The position numbers and the translations under genes are program-made. The notes beneath the pieces were generated by a model that was given only the letters and a program-made list of their open reading frames with translations, did not search any database and had not been told where the DNA came from. DNA of 20,923 bases from CAZYBU01 sp964645775 (GTDB lineage: Bacteria > Spirochaetota > UBA4802 > UBA5550), in NCBI GenBank assembly GCA_964645775.1, contig CAZYBU010000049.1, positions 1-20,923 of the forward strand, read 5' to 3'. This document shows, in pieces, positions 14,779 through 20,923 of the stretch. How positions within the stretch are numbered: the stretch's first letter is position 1; every line of letters begins with the position of its first letter.

Positions 14779-15453
14779 ATGAAAAGGTTAGTAGTTTTCG
14801 CGCTATTGGCTCTCTGTATTTTTCCCCTGGCAGGGGTTGCGGAGAAGAAGGTACTGGATATCCCGATCATTATCCAGGAGGGGATCTTCCAGGGGAAGCC
14901 GGTGGGTGAGCTCTGCGGAACAACCTGCGCGGAGATGATTCTGAAGTACTACGGGGTAACAAACATATCGAACGTGGACATAGCCGAGACCTTCTGCTCA
15001 AGCCTGTATCCATCCTACAATAAACGGATGAATTACAGTCCCTCTCAGAAAAAGAAATACTCGACGGATTGCGAAGCTTCACTGGGAAAGGGGGGACGCT
15101 TTACCGGGACCAATACCCATGTCCTCTCGCTCTACTTTCAAGGCCTGGGCTTTCAGACCGACCGGACCCGGACCCGCTACGACCGCGATACAGGGGAGGT
15201 ATCGGCCGAACGCTTCGCTTCCTTCATGAATCATGTCCGGGCCGGCAGACCGGTGATTATCCATGTTGAGCGGCATTACATGCTGGTTATCGGATACGAT
15301 GACTCAACGAGAACCCTTTACGTGATCGATCCCTCCGACCGGGAGATCCTCACCGTAGGGTACGATACCTTCCGTAACCGGAACAGTCTCTGGAGAAGGA
15401 CAAGACCGGAGAGGAAAGGCTGGGACGGCCGGTACCTGGCCGCCTGGAAGTAG
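14779..15453 (+). CDS. Secreted C39-like cysteine peptidase family protein
   Basis: The 224-residue protein has a signal peptide (about 1-21) and one papain-like C39_2 domain. ELCGTTCAEMILKYYG (44-59) supplies the candidate nucleophile C46. GRPVIIHVERHYMLVIGYDD (156-175) supplies the candidate His H166, and YVIDP (181-185) supplies the candidate Asp D184, the order expected for a Cys-His-Asp triad. Most exported, stand-alone C39_2 proteins have no assigned substrate and may cleave peptides or bind them. The Shine-Dalgarno sequence AAAGGAGG is nearly perfect, 5 nt from the ATG, and the gene follows the adenylate cyclase by 16 bp. The insert between the Cys and His blocks (about 70-140) is rich in charged residues. 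Confidence 0.82.
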   Translation: MKRLVVFALLALCIFPLAGVAEKKVLDIPIIIQEGIFQGKPVGELCGTTCAEMILKYYGVTNISNVDIAETFCSSLYPSYNKRMNYSPSQKKKYSTDCEASLGKGGRFTGTNTHVLSLYFQGLGFQTDRTRTRYDRDTGEVSAERFASFMNHVRAGRPVIIHVERHYMLVIGYDDSTRTLYVIDPSDREILTVGYDTFRNRNSLWRRTRPERKGWDGRYLAAWK

Positions 15454-15463
15454 AACCGGAATA

Positions 15464-15484
15464 TTCCCCTTGCCAGAAGGGGAA
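15464..15484. repeat. 8-bp stem-loop between the C39-like and radical SAM genes
   Basis: TTCCCCTT (15464-15471) pairs perfectly with AAGGGGAA (15477-15484) across GCCAG. No U-run follows, so it is not a classical terminator. It lies 11 bp after the C39-like stop and 20 bp before the radical SAM ATG. The purine-rich arm contains the best Shine-Dalgarno-like sequence of that gap, though it is far from the ATG. Confidence 0.55.
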
Positions 15485-15504
15485 GAGTCTGTTCTCTGGA
15501 CCCC

Positions 15505-16635
15505 ATGAATAGTTTTGAACTGGGACCCATCCGGCCCCCAAGCGAGGCGGGAAGCATTCTTCTCCGGGTCACCCGAAATTGTCCGTGGAACCGGTGTGCC
15601 TTTTGCCACACCTACCAGGGGGAGACCTTTTCCCGGCGAAGCGTGGAGGATGTCCTTTCCGACATAGATCTTATGGCTGACACGGCCGGAAAGATCATTT
15701 TCAGCCTGAAAGAGACCGGAGAGAGGATATTTACCCGGGAGGATTCCCTTCTCCTGGCCCGGGAGATGGATATGACGGAGGGCCTTGTCCGTCAGGTCGC
15801 CTTCTGGGTCTATCACGGCATGCGTTCCCTCTTTCTCCAGGACGCGGACTGCATGGTTGTAAAGACCGATGACATGGTAACGATACTGAACCATGCCGTG
15901 AAGCGCTTCCCCTCCCTGGAGAGGATTACCGGCTATGCCCGGACCCGTTCCGCTGCAAAGAAAAGCCTGGAGGAGATGAGATCTCTCCGGGAGGCCGGCC
16001 TGTCACGCATTCATATGGGTATGGAATCGGGGGCGGACCCGGTCCTTGATCTCGTGAAAAAGGGGGCTAAGAGCCGGGATATCATCGACGCCGGGCGGAA
16101 GATCGTGGAGGCCGGCATGGAGCTTTCTCTCTACTTTATTCCCGGCCTGGGGGGACGGGAGCACACGGAACTGCACGCCCGGGAGTCGGCCCGGGTCTGC
16201 AACAGTGTCAACCCGGACTTCATCCGGCTCCGTTCCGCGGTCCCTCTGCCGGACACCGGCCTCCATGAACTGATGAGGGAGGAGGTCTGGACTCCCCTCG
16301 GGGAGATCGATAAGGTCCGGGAGATTCGGCTCTTTATTTGGGAGCTGGATGGGGTATCCTCCACCCTGGCAAGCGACCATATCATCAACCTTTTGGAGGA
16401 GGTGGAAGGGAAGCTGCCCGGTGACCGGGAGAAAATGCTCGGTATCCTGGACCGCTTTCTCTCCATGCCGGAGGAGGACCAGGAGTTATTTATACTTGGA
16501 AGAAGGATGGGCCGTTTTCGCAGGCTGGATGACCTTGCCCCGGACCCGGAGCTTGTCCGAATCCGGGAGATGGTCCGGGAACGTTACCCCTCCCTGGACC
16601 AGGCCGTCCTCGAGATGATGTGGAACTACATTTAA
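15505..16635 (+). CDS. Radical SAM protein (Elp3/YgiQ-like B12-free type)
   Basis: The 376-residue enzyme has its cluster motif near the N-terminus, NCPWNRCAFC (25-34). The cysteines C26, C31 and C34 give CX4CX2C rather than the usual CX3CX2C. Other Elp3/NifB/MiaB-like barrel signs are a GYARTRS segment (about 142-148), MGMESGADPVLDLVKKGA (172-189) and a YFIPGLGG strand (211-218). There is no SPASM domain and no cobalamin-binding domain. The reaction is unknown. I recall CPWNRC-type proteins as a distinct, widespread uncharacterised group. The ATG at 15505 has only a weak GGA nearby. It may be read from the cyclase transcript or separately. It converges on the DUF4442 gene. Confidence 0.8.
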   Translation: MNSFELGPIRPPSEAGSILLRVTRNCPWNRCAFCHTYQGETFSRRSVEDVLSDIDLMADTAGKIIFSLKETGERIFTREDSLLLAREMDMTEGLVRQVAFWVYHGMRSLFLQDADCMVVKTDDMVTILNHAVKRFPSLERITGYARTRSAAKKSLEEMRSLREAGLSRIHMGMESGADPVLDLVKKGAKSRDIIDAGRKIVEAGMELSLYFIPGLGGREHTELHARESARVCNSVNPDFIRLRSAVPLPDTGLHELMREEVWTPLGEIDKVREIRLFIWELDGVSSTLASDHIINLLEEVEGKLPGDREKMLGILDRFLSMPEEDQELFILGRRMGRFRRLDDLAPDPELVRIREMVRERYPSLDQAVLEMMWNYI

Positions 16636-16665
16636 CGTTGCCGAGGGATGAGTTCTCTCATCTTC

Positions 16666-16696
16666 AGGAATAATTACTCTGTTTTTATTCCTTTTT
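16666..16696 (+). terminator. Possible terminator of the radical SAM gene
   Basis: AGGAATAA (16666-16673) is complementary to TTATTCCT (16685-16692), with an 11-nt loop, and a T-run follows. The stem is AT-rich and therefore weak. The right arm overlaps the last codons of the convergent DUF4442 gene. A second small hairpin, GATGAG/CTCATC (16647-16662), precedes it. Confidence 0.4.
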
Positions 16697-17182
16697 CTTC
16701 TTCGGGACCCAGGCCCAGACCATCTCGCAGGATACCGGTTCCTCCCCCGTTTCATCGGTTACTGAGACCGGTACGGTCACGTCCCCCTTCGGGTCGTTGC
16801 GGATGGAGGCGACCTGCTCTTCCGTGAGCGTGGCGACGGCCTTCATGTCTCCCTTCGTCCGTTTCAGGTAACTCACCTTCAGGGATTTCATAAGAGGGAG
16901 CTTATCATCGGGGATGTTCATCCCCACGACAAAACCGGTTGCCGTCTCCGCGATTAGGGCCATGGCCGTGGCGTGGACCCCCTTTATGTGGTTCTGGTTT
17001 TTTCGTTTGTTTTTAATCTCGATGATCACCTCTTCAGGCGTCACCTTCCGGTAGGTGAGACCCGCCGTGCCGGTAAAGGGCACGACCCGTCCGAAGAGGA
17101 AGGAGCGGACAGGCACCCTGAAAAAGGAAGGGAGCCGGTCGATTTTGTCTACGGTGCGGGACATGCTGTTTGAAAAAGCCAT
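16685..17182 (-). CDS. DUF4442 hotdog-fold (thioesterase-like) protein
   Basis: The 165-residue protein fits the DUF4442 group of hotdog-fold proteins, relatives of PaaI-type acyl-CoA thioesterases. Visible features are VPFTGTAGLTYRKVTPEEVII (34-54), then the central hotdog helix NHIKGVHATAMALIAETATG (64-83) and the strand VSYLKRTKGDMKAVATL (103-119). N64 and E79 lie where the family usually keeps polar active-site residues. The open frame reaches 17230, but ATG at 17182 has AGGAG 5 nt upstream and begins at the domain edge, so I start there. The native substrate is unknown. It is divergent from the 155-residue unknown gene. Confidence 0.82.
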   Translation of the reverse strand: MAFSNSMSRTVDKIDRLPSFFRVPVRSFLFGRVVPFTGTAGLTYRKVTPEEVIIEIKNKRKNQNHIKGVHATAMALIAETATGFVVGMNIPDDKLPLMKSLKVSYLKRTKGDMKAVATLTEEQVASIRNDPKGDVTVPVSVTDETGEEPVSCEMVWAWVPKKKKE

Positions 17183-17315
17183 GATATCTCCTGTATGAAT
17201 CGTTATCGTACCGGAACAGAGTAACTTCATCCTTTCCCGAAGGTCAACCTGTTTCAGCTCCGATTACATCTTTTGTTAAATTCTTTATGCCGCTTAATGC
17301 TGTTAAATCTTCTCC

Positions 17316-17344
17316 TTGACGGGAGCTGTTTTTAAGGATACAGA
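17316..17344 (+). promoter_or_regulatory. Possible promoter of the 155-residue unknown gene
   Basis: TTGACG (17316-17321, 5/6) is followed 17 bp later by TACAGA (17339-17344), which is only 3/6. It is the best -35 in the 213-bp divergent gap, but the -10 is poor, so the call is tentative. Confidence 0.25.
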
Positions 17345-17395
17345 ATAACCGGAACGTTTCATAAGGGAATCACCATTAACAGGAGGGAGGGGCAA

Positions 17396-17863
17396 ATGAG
17401 TATTACATCATTGTTAAGAAGGGCTCTCTACAGGCTTGCCGATATCACCGGGATCCGCTTTTTGAGAAGGTTTGACGTTATTCTTTCATTTTTTGAGAAC
17501 AGAAGGGCCGAAAAGGGGGTGGATAAGGTAAATTATCAGTATAACAGGAACCAGGCAGAGATGACCGCCGAGGTGGCCAACGTATCGGACGGTCCCGGCG
17601 AGCAGAGTGAAGACGGTGATGCCAATTTCAGGCAGTTTATTAAAACGTACCAGGGTATCATCGAGAATCTGGAAGCGAAAAAACCGGGACTCTCCGAGGT
17701 GGTTAGGATGAAATCGATGCTGGAAGCCTTTCAGCGGGAATGGGAGGCTCTCCCCGCCGGATCACGGGATTACAATGACTGGTTTACGAAGCTTCACGAA
17801 TCGGGCCGTCTGGATGAATTCAATGATATCTATGCCCGGGCCCAGGTTGAGGCGGCAAAGTAA
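17396..17863 (+). CDS. Unrecognised soluble protein, 155 residues
   Basis: I do not recognise this family. The start is firm: AGGAGGGAGGGG lies just before the ATG. Residues 4-35 form a basic amphipathic segment (LLRRALYRL, RFLRRFDVILSFF) that could bind membrane or protein, but there is no true transmembrane helix or signal peptide. A low-complexity acidic linker (about 60-76) follows, then a helical C-terminal half (77-155), FRQFIKTYQGIIENL and VVRMKSMLEAFQREWEALP, ending with NDWFTKLHESGRLDEFNDIYARA. There are no cysteines or obvious catalytic motifs. It is divergent from DUF4442 and converges on the ROK gene. Codon use looks like its neighbours. Confidence 0.6.
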   Translation: MSITSLLRRALYRLADITGIRFLRRFDVILSFFENRRAEKGVDKVNYQYNRNQAEMTAEVANVSDGPGEQSEDGDANFRQFIKTYQGIIENLEAKKPGLSEVVRMKSMLEAFQREWEALPAGSRDYNDWFTKLHESGRLDEFNDIYARAQVEAAK

Positions 17864-17903
17864 CCAGGTTACCGGTATTCCTTCCGGGAATGGGGTGTCC
17901 CGC

Positions 17904-19100
17904 TTAAACCGCTGAGTAGCCCCAATCCTTCTGGATCATTTCGAAACAGACCCCGGTGGAGGCGATCTCCGTACCGAGGTCTCGGAAAATCATATCCGTG
18001 TCCCGGAAATGGGTAACAATCTCCCGGTCCGTAAGATTCTCCGAGGCGATACGGCGTATCTCTGCCACCGGGTCTCCGTATATCTTCAGGAGTTCACCGG
18101 TCAGGATTACAAGATGTGGACCGGTAGTGTTAACAACATTTATGAGGGCCACGGTGAAATAATGGAGCTTCTCTTCCAGCTGCCGCCGTAATCGGCTTTT
18201 TGGGTCGGAGTATGCCCGTGTGAGGAACTCGATTACCCGGGAGTTGTCTTCAAGGGTGTCATTCGCTTTTTCTCTCTCGTCAGGGGAGAGGGTATCGAGG
18301 AAGCTTTTGTAGGAGAAGTAGCAGTCCAGGCAGCCGTACCTGCCGCAGGAGCACTCTTTATCTCCGTCCCGGACCTGGACGTGACCGAACTCACCGCGGC
18401 TTGTCACGATCTCTCCCCTGTGTATCAGGCCGTTAGCCGCGCCGCTCCGGGCCGACACAAAGAGGACATTCTTGTACTTGTCTATCATCCCGTTCTCGTG
18501 AATCACATAGGACATCATGCTGTTGATGTTATGATCCAGGAATAGAGGTATGCCGGGCAGGAGGTTTTTCATGAGGGAGCGGATATCCAGGCCTGCCAGG
18601 CCGGGCATGAATGAGTAGGAGCGGAGAACACCTGTTTCATAATCGATATCACCCGGCACGGAGCAACCGGCCATGACGACCCGGACCCTTTCCACTCCAT
18701 TCAGGGCCTTCTCCATGTGGCGGCCCAGGGCCCGGATAAAGTCTTCCCTTCCCGTGGCCAGGGGGAGGGATGTCCGGTTCCGGGCTACTATGTCATGGGA
18801 AAAACTGAGAAGGGATGAATGAATGCCCGACTGGTTGAAAGTTACGCCCAGGTAGAGAAACTGATCCCTGTTCAGTGAGTAGAACCGCGCCTTTCTCCCC
18901 CTGGACTTCTGCTCCCCCGAGGCGGGCATGATAAGGTTCTCCTCCTCCAGGCTGTTGAATATGGATATGACTGTGTCCATCGAATAGCCGGAGAGGGCCC
19001 GGACCCGGGCCTTGGAGAGGATGCCATGCTCACGAAAGATATCTATGATATGGTTTCTTTTATTCTGCTTTCTGAGGTCTATTTTTTCGCCGAACGCCAA
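17904..19100 (-). CDS. ROK-family transcriptional repressor (NagC/XylR-like)
   Basis: The 398-residue protein has an N-terminal winged helix (about 8-75; RKQNKRNHIIDIFREHG, then SKARVRALSGYSMDTV) and a ROK domain (80-395). The zinc motif GH-x9-CxCGxxGC is present: H240, C250, C252, C257. The kinase hallmarks are lost: the phosphate-loop DxGGT is replaced by LGVTFNQSGI (84-93), and the usual catalytic NDxN is HNIN (190-193), so it should bind but not phosphorylate sugar. Such proteins repress sugar uptake and use genes until the sugar binds. The start is TTG at 19100 with GGAGAG 6 nt upstream. It is divergent from a GPH symporter, the likely target. Confidence 0.9.
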   Translation of the reverse strand: MAFGEKIDLRKQNKRNHIIDIFREHGILSKARVRALSGYSMDTVISIFNSLEEENLIMPASGEQKSRGRKARFYSLNRDQFLYLGVTFNQSGIHSSLLSFSHDIVARNRTSLPLATGREDFIRALGRHMEKALNGVERVRVVMAGCSVPGDIDYETGVLRSYSFMPGLAGLDIRSLMKNLLPGIPLFLDHNINSMMSYVIHENGMIDKYKNVLFVSARSGAANGLIHRGEIVTSRGEFGHVQVRDGDKECSCGRYGCLDCYFSYKSFLDTLSPDEREKANDTLEDNSRVIEFLTRAYSDPKSRLRRQLEEKLHYFTVALINVVNTTGPHLVILTGELLKIYGDPVAEIRRIASENLTDREIVTHFRDTDMIFRDLGTEIASTGVCFEMIQKDWGYSAV

Positions 19101-19126
19101 TGGTCACTCTCCATAGATGGTTACCT

Positions 19127-19151
19127 GATGAAACCGGAATCCGGTTTCATC
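19127..19151. promoter_or_regulatory. 25-bp perfect palindrome in the ROK gene leader
   Basis: GATGAAACCGGA (19127-19138) and TCCGGTTTCATC (19140-19151) are perfect 12-bp arms around one central base. The element lies 27 bp upstream of the ROK TTG start, where it could be an autoregulatory operator or form a very stable hairpin in the leader mRNA. No U-run follows on either strand. Confidence 0.6.
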
Positions 19152-19295
19152 CCGGCTCCTTTGAGTATCATATCATATTTTGAATTCTTACACTGAAAAT
19201 TTAACCCGCCATGAATAATATCTTGAAGAGTCTGCTCCCATGGTATACTGGTTTTCAATGAATGGGACTATTCTTTACCTGTTCAAAATAGTTGT

Positions 19296-19322
19296 TTGAC
19301 AATATATCGATAACGATATATT
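19296..19322 (+). promoter_or_regulatory. Symporter promoter with overlapping palindromic operator
   Basis: TTGACA (19296-19301) is a perfect -35. TATATT (19317-19322) is the best -10, 5/6, though the 15-bp spacer is short. Between and over them lies a perfect inverted repeat, AATATATCG (19301-19309) and CGATATATT (19314-19322), around ATAA. A repressor bound here would block RNA polymerase. The ROK protein is the obvious candidate. Confidence 0.6.
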
Positions 19323-19349
19323 CGTGTAATTAAGAAAGAGGAGGCGGCC

Positions 19350-20846
19350 ATGAGTCAAGAAAAAAAGATAACCCTTAAGAACCTGGTGGCCTACGGTGTG
19401 GGCGATCTTTATGGAGGGGGCTCGTTCATTATTATAAGCCTGCTCTTTATGTATTTTCTCACCGACACGGTCGGATTGCCCGGCTACCTCGCCGGCCTGG
19501 TCATGGTGCCCGGGAAGGTCTGGGATGCCATATCCGATCCCCTCATGGGATATATATCCGATAATCTGGAGACACGGTTCGGTCGCAGGAGAATATTCTT
19601 CCTGATCGGTATTCTACCTGTTGCCCTCAGTTTCGCTCTTATGTGGGTGACAGTCCGGACCGGTAATCCCTTTCTTACTTTTCTCTACTACGCCCTGATT
19701 TTCATCTTCTTCCGGACCGCCTTCACCATGGTCATGGTACCGTATTCGGCCCTGAACGCGGAAATGACCCTGGACTACAAGATCCGCATGCGTCTCTCCG
19801 GCGCGAGGATGATCTTCTCCCAGCTTTCAGCCCTGATCTGCGCCGTGGTCCCCAAGCTCATCATAGATACCTTTTACAAAGAGAACATGGAAGAAGGGTA
19901 CCTGGTCATGGCTATTGTCTTCGGCGTCTTCTTCGCTCTTCCCTGGATATTCGTGTACCTGGGCACCTGGGAGATCGCGTCAGCCCGGAAAGATAAGAAC
20001 GCATCGGCCGCGAATTTCTTCAAAAGCTCCACGACCCTTTTCATTAACCGTTCATTCCGGGTTCACATGGGGATGTATATTTTCTCCTACGCGGCCATGG
20101 ACATACTCATGGCGGTCCTGATATATTTTCTTACCCACTATATCGGTCGGCCGGAACTTTTCACTCCATGCGTGGGGGGCATTCTGGTTACCCAGGTGCT
20201 CATGCTCTCCTTCTACGTCTATATCGGAAACCTGAAGGGTAAGGGTTTCGCCTACAGGCTGGGTCTTTCCATCTGGGCCGTGGCCATGGTATTGACCCTT
20301 TTCATCACCCCGGAGAGCAGTCCTCTGGTGATTATCCTTATCTCCATTCTTATCGGTTCCGGTCTCTCGGCCGGTACCATGATACCCTGGGCCATCCTGC
20401 CCTCGGTGACCGACGTCGACGAGATGATTACCTCCGAACAGAGGGCCGGCTCTTACGCCGGGGCCATGACCTTTATCCGGAAGATCGTGAACGCCCTTAC
20501 GATCATGATTTTCGGTTTTCTGCTGGATATTATCGGTTACCAGAGGCCGGTCCGGGAGCTGGTCAGCGGAATAACGAAGATGGTGGAGCAGACCCAGGGG
20601 GAGACGACCCTTTTCTGGTTGAAGATCATCTTCTTCCTGGCGCCCTTTATCCTTGTGATAGCTGGTATACTGGTCGCCTTCAAGTTTAAGATCACGCCTC
20701 ATACCCATGCGGTTCTGGTTGATGAGATAAAACGACTCAGGGAAGGAGGCCGTAAGGAAGATGTAACCCCTGAAGCGAGGGAAGTGGCGGAGTTGCTTAC
20801 AGGTATCCCCTATGAGAAACTTTACCGTAAGGAAATGACGGATTAA
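19350..20846 (+). CDS. GPH-family sugar:cation symporter (MelB-like MFS)
   Basis: The 498-residue, 12-helix transporter is in the glycoside-pentoside-hexuronide:cation symporter family. The N-terminal signature, GVGDLYGGGSF (16-26) then KVWDAISDPLMGYISDNLETRFGRRR (56-81), matches MelB: D59 and D63 correspond to the MelB cation-binding Asp pair, followed by the cytoplasmic RFGRRR loop. A middle loop (about 210-230) and the C-terminal tail after about 455 are cytoplasmic. Substrates in the family are oligosaccharides, glycosides or uronides; which one cannot be read here. GAGGAGG precedes the ATG. The gene has its own promoter with a palindrome and is divergent from the ROK repressor. Hydrolase genes may follow beyond the window edge. 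Confidence 0.9.
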   Translation: MSQEKKITLKNLVAYGVGDLYGGGSFIIISLLFMYFLTDTVGLPGYLAGLVMVPGKVWDAISDPLMGYISDNLETRFGRRRIFFLIGILPVALSFALMWVTVRTGNPFLTFLYYALIFIFFRTAFTMVMVPYSALNAEMTLDYKIRMRLSGARMIFSQLSALICAVVPKLIIDTFYKENMEEGYLVMAIVFGVFFALPWIFVYLGTWEIASARKDKNASAANFFKSSTTLFINRSFRVHMGMYIFSYAAMDILMAVLIYFLTHYIGRPELFTPCVGGILVTQVLMLSFYVYIGNLKGKGFAYRLGLSIWAVAMVLTLFITPESSPLVIILISILIGSGLSAGTMIPWAILPSVTDVDEMITSEQRAGSYAGAMTFIRKIVNALTIMIFGFLLDIIGYQRPVRELVSGITKMVEQTQGETTLFWLKIIFFLAPFILVIAGILVAFKFKITPHTHAVLVDEIKRLREGGRKEDVTPEAREVAELLTGIPYEKLYRKEMTD

Positions 20847-20862
20847 TATGAGTATATTAATC
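20841..20862. repeat. 9-bp AT-rich stem-loop over the symporter stop codon
   Basis: GATTAATAT (20841-20849) and ATATTAATC (20854-20862) are perfectly complementary across GAGT. The left arm contains the TAA stop codon. There is no T-run, and AAAAGGAG (about 20892-20896) further on looks like the ribosome-binding site of a next gene whose start is not in the window. Confidence 0.5.
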
Positions 20863-20923
20863 ATGAGAAATCACTAATTATTCCTAAACGGTAAAAGGAG
20901 AGCAAAAAGTAATATTAATAACG

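Noticed and set aside
20052..20864. 270-codon minus-strand frame opposite the symporter
   Set aside because: Composition is typical of an antisense frame (Gly/His/Asp-rich, no hydrophobic core); the symporter is clear. The same applies to 2217-2927 and 13914-14519.

Overview
The window looks like a chromosomal stretch from a Gram-negative, probably anaerobic or facultative heterotroph. This is inference from gene content: signal peptides, a flavodoxin/4Fe-4S ferredoxin, a FabK/NMO-like flavoenzyme, two radical SAM enzymes, c-di-GMP and cAMP signalling, and a ROK/GPH sugar locus. A spirochaete-like or deltaproteobacterial origin fits, but the sequence alone does not settle it. glnS marks a lineage that charges tRNA-Gln directly. 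I see no rRNA, tRNA, CRISPR array, transposase or phage gene. Coding density is high and most gene starts have a recognisable Shine-Dalgarno sequence.

Layout. Bases 1-300 are non-coding and repeat-bearing. At 301-1893 a secreted GH18-like protein and a secreted SRPBCC protein are divergent, followed by a membrane GGDEF cyclase (1953-3095). An EFR1-type flavodoxin-ferredoxin gene (3359-4168) converges on and overlaps a minus-strand pair: an NMO/FabK-like flavoenzyme and a crotonase-fold protein (5941 down to 4152). The minus-strand terminator of that pair lies inside the EFR1 coding region.

The most interesting locus is 6125-7842 on the minus strand. A 58-residue leader-plus-core peptide with two Cys residues in Ser/Gly-rich context sits 59 bp upstream of a 493-residue radical SAM/SPASM maturase. 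It reads as a RiPP cassette of the SbtA/SbtM (thio(seleno)oxazole, 'selenobiotic') type, in an all-cysteine form. A perfect 8-bp inverted repeat lies about 30 bp upstream of the precursor start. glnS is divergent from it and is followed closely by a secreted two-domain protein (9757-10713).

Next come a lipobox-bearing seven-helix membrane protein (10934-11794), an unusual 255-bp leader, and a fluoride-channel pair crcB + DUF190 (12050-12773). A 3' remnant of an N-acyl-D-amino-acid deacylase gene follows on the opposite strand (12783-13049). A membrane class III adenylate cyclase (13230-14762) is tightly followed by a secreted C39-like protein, then by a second radical SAM enzyme (15505-16635). 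A DUF4442 hotdog protein (16685-17182, minus) and an unrecognised 155-residue protein (17396-17863) are divergent.

The window ends with a sugar-uptake locus. A ROK-family repressor (17904-19100, minus) is divergent from a GPH-family symporter (19350-20846, plus). Two different perfect palindromes lie between them, one inside the symporter promoter, so local repression of the transporter by the ROK protein is the natural model.
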